NCBI RefSeq assembly: GCF_003112735.1
Contig: NZ_BFBR01000007.1
Location: 158,338-222,337 of the forward strand
DNA length: 64,000 nt
Source: Candidatus Phycosocius bacilliformis
GTDB lineage: Bacteria > Pseudomonadota > Alphaproteobacteria > Caulobacterales > Aquidulcibacteraceae
Direction: 5' to 3'
The translations under genes and the position numbers were made by a program. The notes beneath the pieces are model-generated. The model saw only the letters and a program-made list of their open reading frames with translations. It was not told the DNA's origin and ran no database searches. Shown piece by piece: positions 27,325-35,707 of the stretch (within the stretch, counting starts at the first letter, position 1; the number at the start of each line of letters is the position of its first letter).

Positions 27325-27543
27325 TCAGTCTATTTGGGACAACCTCTCCACATCATCCCAGTTTGCCGCACGGCCGGCCTCCTGCATGTAGCTTTCGAAG
27401 TTACTACCTTCTTCGTCCGAAACAGGCTCAGCCGAACGCCATATGGAATCGCATTCAAAGCACATTTTGAAGGCTACGCGTGGCTCAGATTTCAGCCGCA
27501 CGTTCCATACAACATCTTGGCCACAATAGGGGCAAATCAGCAT
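27325..27543 (-). CDS. Small zinc-ribbon immunity protein
   Basis: A 72-residue protein with CPYC (residues 4-7) and CFEC (28-31), a four-cysteine zinc ribbon, and a C-terminal FESYMQEAGRAANWDDVERL helix. Small proteins of this plan commonly follow toxin tips in RHS and CDI loci. The ribosome site AGGAG overlaps the TAG stop of the preceding toxin tip (27553-27555), so the two are coupled. Its own TGA is immediately followed by the next toxin cassette. Confidence 0.75.
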   Translation of the reverse strand: MLICPYCGQDVVWNVRLKSEPRVAFKMCFECDSIWRSAEPVSDEEGSNFESYMQEAGRAANWDDVERLSQID

Positions 27544-27552
27544 TTTATTCTC

Positions 27553-27951
27553 CTATTCGGGGAATGAAGTTATGACTCGGGTCGTACCATCACGCACGAC
27601 AATTCGCACATGTGTTTGACCTGCGGTGCCGACCTGACGACCCATATCCACCGACCAATACCTATTTCCGTTTTTCTGAAGAATCCCAGGCCCAGATCGA
27701 GCTGTCCACGCCTCATCGATCAGGCCGAGCACATCACTGCGACCAGCGTCAAAGACCGAGTGCACCGGCTTGTTGGGGTTCGCCGTCGAATGATCCAAAA
27801 CGTGCTTGATCCGATTACCGTGCACAGAACCTTGCTCGTAGATTAGACCTGCCGGACTCGTCCACGACTTCGTTGCTCTGTCAAAGGTAAGCTTCGTCCC
27901 CTTCGGCAACACCCCCAGCCCCGGAAGTTCCCCCGCCACTAAGTTTCCCCT
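27553..27951 (-). pseudogene. Orphan toxin tip (GNRIKHVLDH motif), frameshifted from its linker
   Basis: The frame gives 132 codons; GTG 27939 could start a 128-residue product. Conserved-looking blocks are YEQGSVHGNRIKHVLDH, KPVHSVF, EAW, VDMGRQVGTAG and RIVVRDGTTRVITSFP. A His-x4-His core with a C-terminal Arg-Ile-Val and Thr-Ser-Phe-Pro strand recalls BECR-type ribonuclease toxins, though I cannot name the family. Upstream, another frame (27952-28015) reads an Ala/Gly-rich RHS linker, so a frameshift at about 27950 separates tip from linker. The zinc-ribbon gene is the likely antidote. Confidence 0.65.
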
Positions 27952-28258
27952 TTATATGGGCGATGCCGATAGCGCCGACACCACCTGCCAGAACCTCAAC
28001 GCTCAGTCTTAGCCCAGCAGCTGCCCGCCGCGGCCCAGCATAGACAAACCCTCTGTTCGCATAGCACCTGCAAAGCTTGGCGCTGGGTTTGTTTGTTGAT
28101 CCGTCACTTCCGCGTCACGATCCAGCACATGGGCCTGAACCAGATCAGGAGATCAGCGAGACCGTTCCGGCAGAGATCAGGCCGCTCGACTGAGTGCCTT
28201 TGCCGCTGGCTGTGCCGTGGCAAAGGCCCGTGGTGGGAATGTCGGATGACAAGCCAGA

Positions 28259-28372
28259 AGCGAACGCGCCGCCCTGATCTATAGCCTGATCGGCACTGAC
28301 AAGCTCAATACCATCGATCCCCAAGCCTCGCGCACACACCTGCTCGCCAACATGCCCTCATGGCCGACTTGA
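28259..28372 (+). pseudogene. IS66 transposase (TnpC) C-terminal remnant, copy B
   Basis: A 37-residue fragment with the IS66 TnpC C-terminal motif, as in copy A, ending at a TGA. It has no upstream transposase body. Confidence 0.75.
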
Positions 28373-28433
28373 CGCATTCAAGAACGCACACCCTGGAAGC
28401 GGAAACCAACGCCCTAAGCCACGCCGTAGCCCT

Positions 28434-28666
28434 GGCCGGATGACTACTGTAGATCTGACTTGGATGCACCCCGTATCGGCGCGCAAGCTGCGTCATCACA
28501 GCCCCTGCCGCATAATTCTCTTCCACAACCGACTGCTTGAAATTGTCACAAATGCGACGCCGACGACCCGTCTCCACGGCATCAAGCCGACGCCCATATC
28601 CCGCTGCTATCGCCTGTAACGTCTCCAAACGCGCGCTACCTAGCCCAGTTCATGCCTCAACGGTAT
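28434..28666 (-). mobile_element. 233-bp insert with IS66 TnpA fragment, copy B
   Basis: Same length and target duplication as in copy A. The minus strand from ATG 28628 encodes METLQAIAAGYGRRLDAV and the helix-turn-helix up to HPSQIY. It lacks TnpB and TnpC. Confidence 0.65.
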
Positions 28667-28948
28667 GTGGCCCTCAGCGAATGGATACGACCAATCGGGG
28701 CTCAGGTCACGATCAAGAGCTCATGGCATTTGTGAGTAATTGAAAGCCTCGCCGGAGGATACCCTTCATCAAAAGTGAGCACTCTATCAAAATTTAAGGG
28801 GTCAATTCTGCATGCACTTTCACAACCGGCCCTACGGTCCTGCAACGACCGTCAGCAAACTCATGCAACCCCGCGAATAATCCGGGTTAGCTCCCTGAGC
28901 CACGCCGTGGACCGCGCCAGATCGATACGATAGAATGGGTTCCACTCA

Positions 28949-29269
28949 TCAGCGCTTCGCGTCGCTGTCGAGCAGTAGGTCTTCCATTTCGTTGATAAGT
29001 AAGTAGCCTTTGTGCGCTTCGCCGTTGGTGTCGTCAGGGTCCGCCTCGAAATGCGCCCGCATCCGGTTTGATAACTGGAGCAGCTTGGCGTAGCGCTCCT
29101 CGCCCAATTTCTTGCTCACGCGCGCAAGGCCCTCATTAAGGGAGTAAAAGCGACTATCAATATTCCAGAACGGGAATTCTGGATGCGTCATTGTCGGAGA
29201 ACTTAGCATCATAGACCCTAAGTAGTCCACAACCTCACTGATCGTCCCGGGAATGTATAGCTTCTCCAT
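28949..29269 (-). CDS. Orphan immunity-type protein outside the repeats
   Basis: A 106-residue acidic protein: LYIPGTISEVVDYLGSMMLS, then SRFYSLNEGLARVSKKLGEE, LSNRMRAHFEADPDD and a C-terminal MEDLL. Close relatives as I know them occur as stray small genes in toxin-immunity arrays of alphaproteobacteria. The ATG at 29269 has AGGAGG 5 bases upstream. No toxin tip precedes it. It may be a lone protective gene left after loss of its toxin. Confidence 0.65.
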   Translation of the reverse strand: MEKLYIPGTISEVVDYLGSMMLSSPTMTHPEFPFWNIDSRFYSLNEGLARVSKKLGEERYAKLLQLSNRMRAHFEADPDDTNGEAHKGYLLINEMEDLLLDSDAKR

Positions 29270-29515
29270 CACGACCTCCTACTTGGGACTGCCGGGCGGG
29301 CAATAGAATAAGAGCCACCTAACACGGTCGGCCTGACGATCACCACATCAGTTTGCGCAGAATGCGCGCTGAGGCAACGTTAAGCTCCAAAGCCTGCACA
29401 GTGCAGATTGTTGCGGGCCCGAGTTTAACGACCACATCAAACAAGGCACAGCCCGCCAATCTGCTGGACCAGAGTGGGGCCAGAGCTGGCGGCGTTCTGC
29501 GCCACACACCTGCCC

Positions 29516-32500
29516 TCAGGCGCGGGCGGTTTCGGACAATTCCTTCAGCTGGGTATTGGCGATGGCGAGTTTGGCGAAGCTCCAGCCACCTTGGCTGGCG
29601 CGCAATTCGCTCAACGCCGAGCGCGTCCGGGCAAGCTCACCATTATTCAGTTTGGACCAGCTTTCCACCACCGCCCGTGCCCATGCCGCGCTGGCCCCGG
29701 CCTGGCCGAGATTGGCAGCATGATCACAGACCGTGCCAGTTAGGCCGGCTTGCTCGCCCATGAATTCCTCGATCAGACGGCGTGTCGCCACCCGGTCCCA
29801 ATGATCGGGCGTTGAGGTCTGGCCCGCAGCGGCGCGGATCTCGTCAAAGCCAACCGCAGCGCCCAGCGCATGATAGAGCCGGGCAACAGCCTCAACCGGC
29901 AAGGCCTTGGCAGCAGCGATATCGACGATGTCGGTCGCCGAAGTCAGCGGCAAGAGCCCCGCAATCGACTTGGCCAAGCCTGCCGGTGCCCCGGCCTCGG
30001 TCAGCGCCGTCACACGTGTCTCCAGTCGGGCTTTCTCAAACGGGCTCACCACATCCTGGATCAGACCAGATAGGGTTTGCACGCCGGCGGAATAAGTGGA
30101 GACCAGATCGCCAACCGACCGCAAACCCGCGCCATCTCCCCGGCTGGCGCGCCGGGCCAGCCAGAAGCTTTGACGCCGCAACACAGTGAGGATCTCCATC
30201 ATCAGGTCCAATTGGACCGATGCGGGCACTTTAAGATCAAGCCCGTTGACCGCATCAATCGCCCCATCAAGCCCGAAAATGGCGCGCGCAGCGGCAAAGG
30301 CACGTGCGATCGAGCCGGTATCTGCCACTGCACTTTCGCGCACCCGGTCCATAAAGCCCGCACCACCCAGATCCACCATCTTGTTGGACAGAATTGTCGC
30401 AATGATTTCACGCCGCAGACGGTGATTGGCCATGGCCTCGCTGAACTGACGGCAACCAGGCGGGAAATAAGTGATCAACGTGTCCTCAAACCACGGATCA
30501 TCCGGCGCATCTGAGGCGATCAGATCGTCAAACAGCGCGAGCTTGCCATAAGCGGTCAAGACCGACAGCTCTGGCCGCGTCAGGCCAGCCCGATTGGCGC
30601 GGCGATTGCGGAATTCCTCTGTCGACGGCAGGAATTCGACCTTGCGTGACAAGCGCCCTGAGGCCTCCAGCCGTTCGATGAAGCGCTCATGCGCATCAAG
30701 GTCCTGACGGGCGGTGGCTTCTTGCAGACTGATGGCCAAGGTCTGGGCATAATTGTGCCGCAGAACATGGGTGGCGACATCGTCGGTCATCTCCGCCAGC
30801 AGCACGTCGCGGGCCTCCATGGTCATATGCCCCGCGCGGACCAGACCATTGAGCAGGATTTTGATATTGACCTCATGGTCGGAACTGTCGACGCCAGCGG
30901 AATTGTCGATGGCATCGGTGTTGAGGCGCACACCGGCTTGTGCCGCCTCGATGCGGCCACGCTGGGTCAGGCCCAGATTGGCCCCTTCGCCGATGACTTT
31001 ACAGCGCAAGTCCTGGCCATCGACCCGCAAGATGTCATTGGCCTTGTCGCCAACCTCGGCATGGCTTTCGCTCCGGGCCTTCACATAGGTGCCGATGCCG
31101 CCAAACCAGATCAAATCGCACGGAGCTTTGAGCAGCGCATGCATGAGGTCGGTGGGCGAGGCTTCAGCGCCCTCCAACCCGGTCAATGCCTTGAGTTGAG
31201 GCGAAAGCGGGATGGATTTCGCCGCGCGTGAATACACCCCACCACCGTGCGAGATCAGGCTGGCATCATAATCCGCCCAAGATGAACGCGGCAGAGTGAA
31301 CAGGCGCTGACGCTCTGCAAAACTTGCGTCCAGATCTGGTTCTGGGTCGATGAAAATGTCGCGGTGATCAAAAGCGGCCACCAGCCTGATCTTGCGCGAT
31401 AGAAGCATGCCATTGCCGAATACATCGCCCGACATGTCACCCACGCCAATCACGGTGAAAGGCTGGGTTTGGGTATCATGACCCATTTCACGGAAGTGGC
31501 GCTTGACCGCCTCCCACCCCCCGCGCGCGGTGATGCCCATTTTCTTATGGTCATAGCCCACAGAGCCACCCGAGGCGAAAGCATCACCCAGCCAATGGCC
31601 ATAGTCAGCACTGATCGCATTGGCGATGTCAGAGAAAGTGGCCGTCCCCTTATCAGCGGCGACCACCAGATAGGGGTCATCTTGGTCCCAGCGAATGACC
31701 GAGCGTGGCGGGATAATGCCACCATCACCGGCAATATTGTCGGTCAGATCAAGCAGCCCGCGCAGGAAGGTCTTGTAGGCCTCAATCGCCACGGCCTGAA
31801 TATCGTCGCGACTGCCATTGCGCGGCAAGGTCTTGGGGAAGAAAGCGCCCTTAGAACCCACAGGCACAATCACGGCATTCTTCACCTGTTGGGCCTTTAC
31901 AAGACCCAGCACTTCGGTGCGGAAATCATCCCGCCGGTCCGACCAGCGCAAGCCGCCGCGCGCCACCGGGCCAAAGCGCAGATGCGCCCCTTCGACTTGG
32001 GGCGACCAGACCCAAATTTCCCGATAGGGCTTGGGGTCGGGGACTTCATCAATCTCACGCGTAGCGATCTTGAAGCTCATATAGGATTTGGGCCCGCCAT
32101 CAGGTCCGGGCTGATAATAATTGGTGCGCTGAATCGCCATGACCAATTGAGCAAGCCGACGCAGGACGCGGTCTGCATCCAGACTGGGCACCTGATCAAG
32201 CAAGCCCAGAATTGTCGTCATTTCGGCCTTGGCAGCCGTCTCGCGCGCCTTCTTCGCGCCGAAATCGGGATCAAAGCGGATGCGGAACAGGTTGAGGATG
32301 GCGCGGGTAATCTCTGGATATTCGGCCACGGCCTGTTGTTGAACGACTTCAGAAGGATCAAGCCCGGTCTGGCCGCGCCAGCGGGCCAAAGCGCGCACAA
32401 GGGCAGCCTCACGCCAAGACACGCCCAGCTTCAGGATCAGCCGGTTAAAGCCGTCATTCTCGGCCCGCCCGGCCCAAATGGCAGCGACCGCCTCTTCAAA

Positions 32501-34390
32501 CGACCCTTCGACGACTTTGAAATCGAGTGGCTTGCCATTGGCGGTGCGCATCGACACATCTTGCACCCACACAATCTCATGATTGTCTGGGGTCTTGCGG
32601 CTGACCCGATGTGGGGTCTCGCTGACCACATAAAGACCCATGCTCTCAAAGATCGGCACAGCAGCCGACAAGGCAGTGGGGTCACCCATTTTATACAGTT
32701 TGGCGCGCAGAATGGTGTTGTGATCATCGTCACGACGATAAGCGCGCACACGCACATCATCGCCTTGGACCTGCTCTAGCTCTTCAATGTCACGCAGGGC
32801 TTCAGCGGCATCAAAAATATCGCGATAGCCGGGTGGGAAGCCCCCCAGATAATTCTGGAAGGTCCGCGGCTTGCCCTCAGCCAAGGCTTCAACCCCATCC
32901 TCCCACGTCCGGGTGATGTCGGCGATCCGGGCTTCCAAGGCCTCGACCTCGGGATTGGCGTGCTGGTTGGCGGTGACGCCAATCACATAATGGACCCGCG
33001 CAAGAGGCGCGTCGCCGAACAAGGGGTAAAAGGCCGACAACCGCCCGCCATAGGCTTCCGCCAAGGCCAGACCAATCTTCTCGCGCACGTCAGAATTGTA
33101 ACGATCGCGCGGGACAAACACGAGCACAGACATGAAGCGGTCAAACCGGTCGCGGCGCACAAAAACCTTTGTGCGTGGTCGATCCATCAAATGCTGGACG
33201 CCAAGCGCGATGCGCAGCAGATCGTCTTCCTCAATTTGGAACAATTCATCGCGGGGGTAATTTTCCACGATATTGCGCAGACGCTTGTCATTATGGCTGC
33301 CGGGAACCAGGCCAGCGCGGGCAATCACACGTTCGGTCTTGCCGCGCAGCATCGGTACATCGCGTACCATCTGGTCATAGGCTTCGGCTGTGAACAAGCC
33401 GACAAAGCGGTCCTCACCCAGAACTTCGCCATTATCGCCAAAGCGTTTGACGCCAATATAGTCCATGACGGTGCGACGATGGACGCGCGAACGCAAGTTG
33501 GACTTGGCAACAATGATGGGCGAGGGCTCTTCAATATAGGCTCGCACGGCATCACTAAGGACCGAAGGCTCATTCAGACGGCGCAGAACCATGCGTAACG
33601 GGTCGCGCAAAATCCCCAGATTGAGGTCTTCGCGGATATCAGGCTCATCCTTGATCCAAGCCCCATTGGTGTCGCGAGGATAATCATAAGAGCGCACGCC
33701 AAAGAACACGAAGTGATCGGCCACCAACCATTTCAAAAAGGCAATGGATTCGGCAATCTCATCAGCGGTGGCTTTTGTCTTGGCCACGGCCAGATCGCGG
33801 ATGGCGTTATTCATCCGGCTCTTCATCGCCTGATAATCCACCACTGACAGGCGCACATCCTGCAAGGTCTCGCGCACACCCATCAAAATCGCATCGCGCT
33901 TGGAGGGGGGTGTAGGTGGCAAATGCACTTGAATGAAAGATTCAGCGGCTGGCACACCGCCGGGCTGGCGAACACCATCAGGATCACGGCTTAAGGAGAC
34001 AATGGGATGGAACATGGCGCGCACTTCCACGCCCTGGGCCCCAATCTCGCCCATCACACTGTCAACGAGGAAGGGCATATCCGGCCCGCAAATCTCCAGA
34101 ATGTCACGGCCCAGCGGTTTGCCGTCCGCCCCCTTGCCCTCAATCAAGCGAATGTCTTGTGCATCTGCGCGCTTATGTGAGGTCCAGCGCCAGAATCCAT
34201 CGGCCAATGCAGCCAGATCAGCGGACGTCAGCCCTTGGACATCATCCTCGGTCGCGTCCTGGGCGATCTGAGTGAGAAATGATTCAGCGGCAGCATCCAA
34301 ATGACCGCCGGATTTGAAACTTGGAAAAGCCAGAGCCGCCGAGATCAGATCATCTGGCAAAATGCGCCGATCTGTTGCGTAAACCGACAT
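29516..34390 (-). CDS. gdhB: NAD-specific glutamate dehydrogenase, large (GDH2) type
   Basis: A 1624-residue cytoplasmic enzyme that deaminates glutamate to 2-oxoglutarate with NAD, linking nitrogen and carbon catabolism. The long N-terminal regulatory half has ACT-like segments. The catalytic core includes RFGPVARGGLRWSDRRDDFR, VGSKGAFF, GDMSGDVFGNGML, the Rossmann region FGGIGTYVK and GEGANLGLTQRGR. Its length matches the ~180-kDa class of Caulobacter, Pseudomonas and Streptomyces. ATG 34390 (MSVYATDRR) has GGAGG 7 bases upstream. The symbol follows Pseudomonas usage. In Caulobacter the homologue, GdhZ, also slows cell division; whether this one does cannot be seen. Confidence 0.95.
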   Translation of the reverse strand: MSVYATDRRILPDDLISAALAFPSFKSGGHLDAAAESFLTQIAQDATEDDVQGLTSADLAALADGFWRWTSHKRADAQDIRLIEGKGADGKPLGRDILEICGPDMPFLVDSVMGEIGAQGVEVRAMFHPIVSLSRDPDGVRQPGGVPAAESFIQVHLPPTPPSKRDAILMGVRETLQDVRLSVVDYQAMKSRMNNAIRDLAVAKTKATADEIAESIAFLKWLVADHFVFFGVRSYDYPRDTNGAWIKDEPDIREDLNLGILRDPLRMVLRRLNEPSVLSDAVRAYIEEPSPIIVAKSNLRSRVHRRTVMDYIGVKRFGDNGEVLGEDRFVGLFTAEAYDQMVRDVPMLRGKTERVIARAGLVPGSHNDKRLRNIVENYPRDELFQIEEDDLLRIALGVQHLMDRPRTKVFVRRDRFDRFMSVLVFVPRDRYNSDVREKIGLALAEAYGGRLSAFYPLFGDAPLARVHYVIGVTANQHANPEVEALEARIADITRTWEDGVEALAEGKPRTFQNYLGGFPPGYRDIFDAAEALRDIEELEQVQGDDVRVRAYRRDDDHNTILRAKLYKMGDPTALSAAVPIFESMGLYVVSETPHRVSRKTPDNHEIVWVQDVSMRTANGKPLDFKVVEGSFEEAVAAIWAGRAENDGFNRLILKLGVSWREAALVRALARWRGQTGLDPSEVVQQQAVAEYPEITRAILNLFRIRFDPDFGAKKARETAAKAEMTTILGLLDQVPSLDADRVLRRLAQLVMAIQRTNYYQPGPDGGPKSYMSFKIATREIDEVPDPKPYREIWVWSPQVEGAHLRFGPVARGGLRWSDRRDDFRTEVLGLVKAQQVKNAVIVPVGSKGAFFPKTLPRNGSRDDIQAVAIEAYKTFLRGLLDLTDNIAGDGGIIPPRSVIRWDQDDPYLVVAADKGTATFSDIANAISADYGHWLGDAFASGGSVGYDHKKMGITARGGWEAVKRHFREMGHDTQTQPFTVIGVGDMSGDVFGNGMLLSRKIRLVAAFDHRDIFIDPEPDLDASFAERQRLFTLPRSSWADYDASLISHGGGVYSRAAKSIPLSPQLKALTGLEGAEASPTDLMHALLKAPCDLIWFGGIGTYVKARSESHAEVGDKANDILRVDGQDLRCKVIGEGANLGLTQRGRIEAAQAGVRLNTDAIDNSAGVDSSDHEVNIKILLNGLVRAGHMTMEARDVLLAEMTDDVATHVLRHNYAQTLAISLQEATARQDLDAHERFIERLEASGRLSRKVEFLPSTEEFRNRRANRAGLTRPELSVLTAYGKLALFDDLIASDAPDDPWFEDTLITYFPPGCRQFSEAMANHRLRREIIATILSNKMVDLGGAGFMDRVRESAVADTGSIARAFAAARAIFGLDGAIDAVNGLDLKVPASVQLDLMMEILTVLRRQSFWLARRASRGDGAGLRSVGDLVSTYSAGVQTLSGLIQDVVSPFEKARLETRVTALTEAGAPAGLAKSIAGLLPLTSATDIVDIAAAKALPVEAVARLYHALGAAVGFDEIRAAAGQTSTPDHWDRVATRRLIEEFMGEQAGLTGTVCDHAANLGQAGASAAWARAVVESWSKLNNGELARTRSALSELRASQGGWSFAKLAIANTQLKELSETARA

Positions 34391-34462
34391 GGATATCCTC
34401 CCGTGCCTGACCAGCAGGCCATACAACGCGTCCTGATCACAGGCCCGGCGGGCCAGAGCCGA

Positions 34463-35632
34463 TCAAGACGGCTTTACTTCTATTTTGCTTGGATCATCCT
34501 GCGAAGTGGTGGTTTCTTCCTTAACAGCTCCTTGCGTGTGTGCAGCAGACACTGATTTAACACCCGACTGATCAGCGTCATCGGGATCCGGGTTGATGTC
34601 GGGATTACCATTATTGGACAAAAGGACTGCAATCCAACGTGTGGCGGAAAACTGGGCCAGCACAATCATCAGCATGACCGTCAGCGGTACGGCCAAAAAC
34701 ATACCCGGGCCTCCCCACAACTTGCCCCAAAAGGCCAAAGACAGAAACACCACCAAAACCGAAATATTCAGGCTGTCGCCGGTCATGCGCGGCTGGATGA
34801 TATTGCCAACGACAAATCCGATGGCTTGGGTCCCTGCCAGAATGATCACGGCTGGAATGGGGCTGGTGAATTGAACCAGCGCGAAAAGAGCGGGCAAAAG
34901 ACTGCCTGCTGCCCCGCCCACCACGGGAATATAGCTCAGCACAAAAATGATGATGGCCCAAAACAACCCGTTTTGCAGGCCGACCAGCGCAAACAGCACC
35001 CAGCTGGCCCCAGCGATCATCAGGCCCGTGACCGTCTGGACCCAGAGATATTGTTCCATCGAACGGGCAATCGCCCGACCCGTCTGTGACGCTTTGGCCC
35101 GTTCGGCCTCATCGGGAAAGATTTGCGCCATTTTGGCGGGCATGCTCGCTTGGGCTGCAAACAAACAGGCGACATAAATGATGACAAACAGCGCTTGGCC
35201 ACCAAAACTCTGCAGGGCGTCAGCGACTCCACGCAAGATCAAAGCCGGATTGACCTTGGCAAACATCTCACCCACCGTGGGTGCTGTTCCCGACAGGCCC
35301 AATAAAGCATAGGTCTGATGGATTACCTGATCGAGCCGCTCCTGATAGGCCCCGATCGAGCGGGAGAATACCGCAGCATATTCAATAACAAAGCCGACAA
35401 TGCCGGCAAGACTGATAAAGACAATCAGCACCGCCAAAGGGACTGCTGCCACCCGAGGCAAAAAGGGCAAGCGGCGGCTTAAGCTCTGTGCAAAGGCGTC
35501 CATGGTCAGCCACAAAAATATGGCCAGGGCCAGCGGGGTCAAAAGGTCAGCAAACCAATAAAGGCCTGCAATGATCGCCGCGCTTGCCAAGAGCAAGCGC
35601 GACGCACTGGAAGTCGACTGCGCTTTCATCAT
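34463..35632 (-). CDS. AI-2E family (PerM/TqsA-like) membrane transporter
   Basis: A 389-residue inner-membrane protein with about seven or eight membrane segments and the family's C-terminal pattern PVVGGAAGSLLPALFAL, then GNIIQPRMTGDSLNIS and GPGMFLAVPLTVML. Members export autoinducer-2, sodium or unknown solutes, and substrates are rarely known. The C-terminal 50 residues are polar and acidic. Two ATG codons in tandem mark the start. It precedes the glutamate dehydrogenase gene by 73 bp on the same strand and may be cotranscribed. Confidence 0.9.
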   Translation of the reverse strand: MMKAQSTSSASRLLLASAAIIAGLYWFADLLTPLALAIFLWLTMDAFAQSLSRRLPFLPRVAAVPLAVLIVFISLAGIVGFVIEYAAVFSRSIGAYQERLDQVIHQTYALLGLSGTAPTVGEMFAKVNPALILRGVADALQSFGGQALFVIIYVACLFAAQASMPAKMAQIFPDEAERAKASQTGRAIARSMEQYLWVQTVTGLMIAGASWVLFALVGLQNGLFWAIIIFVLSYIPVVGGAAGSLLPALFALVQFTSPIPAVIILAGTQAIGFVVGNIIQPRMTGDSLNISVLVVFLSLAFWGKLWGGPGMFLAVPLTVMLMIVLAQFSATRWIAVLLSNNGNPDINPDPDDADQSGVKSVSAAHTQGAVKEETTTSQDDPSKIEVKPS

Positions 35633-35707
35633 GGGCTTACCAAGACCTGCATTGCCCCGAAGGTCAAGCCGTGCGGCAGTTCAGCTTCCCTCTGGTCAGC
35701 CGCCTCC

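Larger units (their letters stand above)
28187..28746. repeat. Direct repeat copy B, ~560 bp, right flank of the toxin island
   Basis: It is the same-orientation partner of 20002-20561. It contains a TnpC C-terminal remnant (28259-28372, plus strand, SERAALIYSLIGTDKLNTID) ending in WPT, and a 233-bp TnpA-bearing insert (28434-28666). The insert is flanked by GTAGCCCT and GTGGCCCT. It differs from copy A by scattered substitutions, mostly in its last 90 bp, so the duplication is not recent. Confidence 0.9.

Noticed and set aside
20000-29300. CRISPR array or complete insertion sequence in the repeat-rich region
   Set aside because: Repeats are two long copies and a few short joints with no regular spacing; the IS66 parts lack TnpB and most of TnpC.
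31469-32779. Open frame of 436 codons on the plus strand inside the glutamate dehydrogenase gene
   Set aside because: Antisense shadow of a conserved enzyme; no domain, no ribosome site, and composition of a mirrored GC-rich frame.
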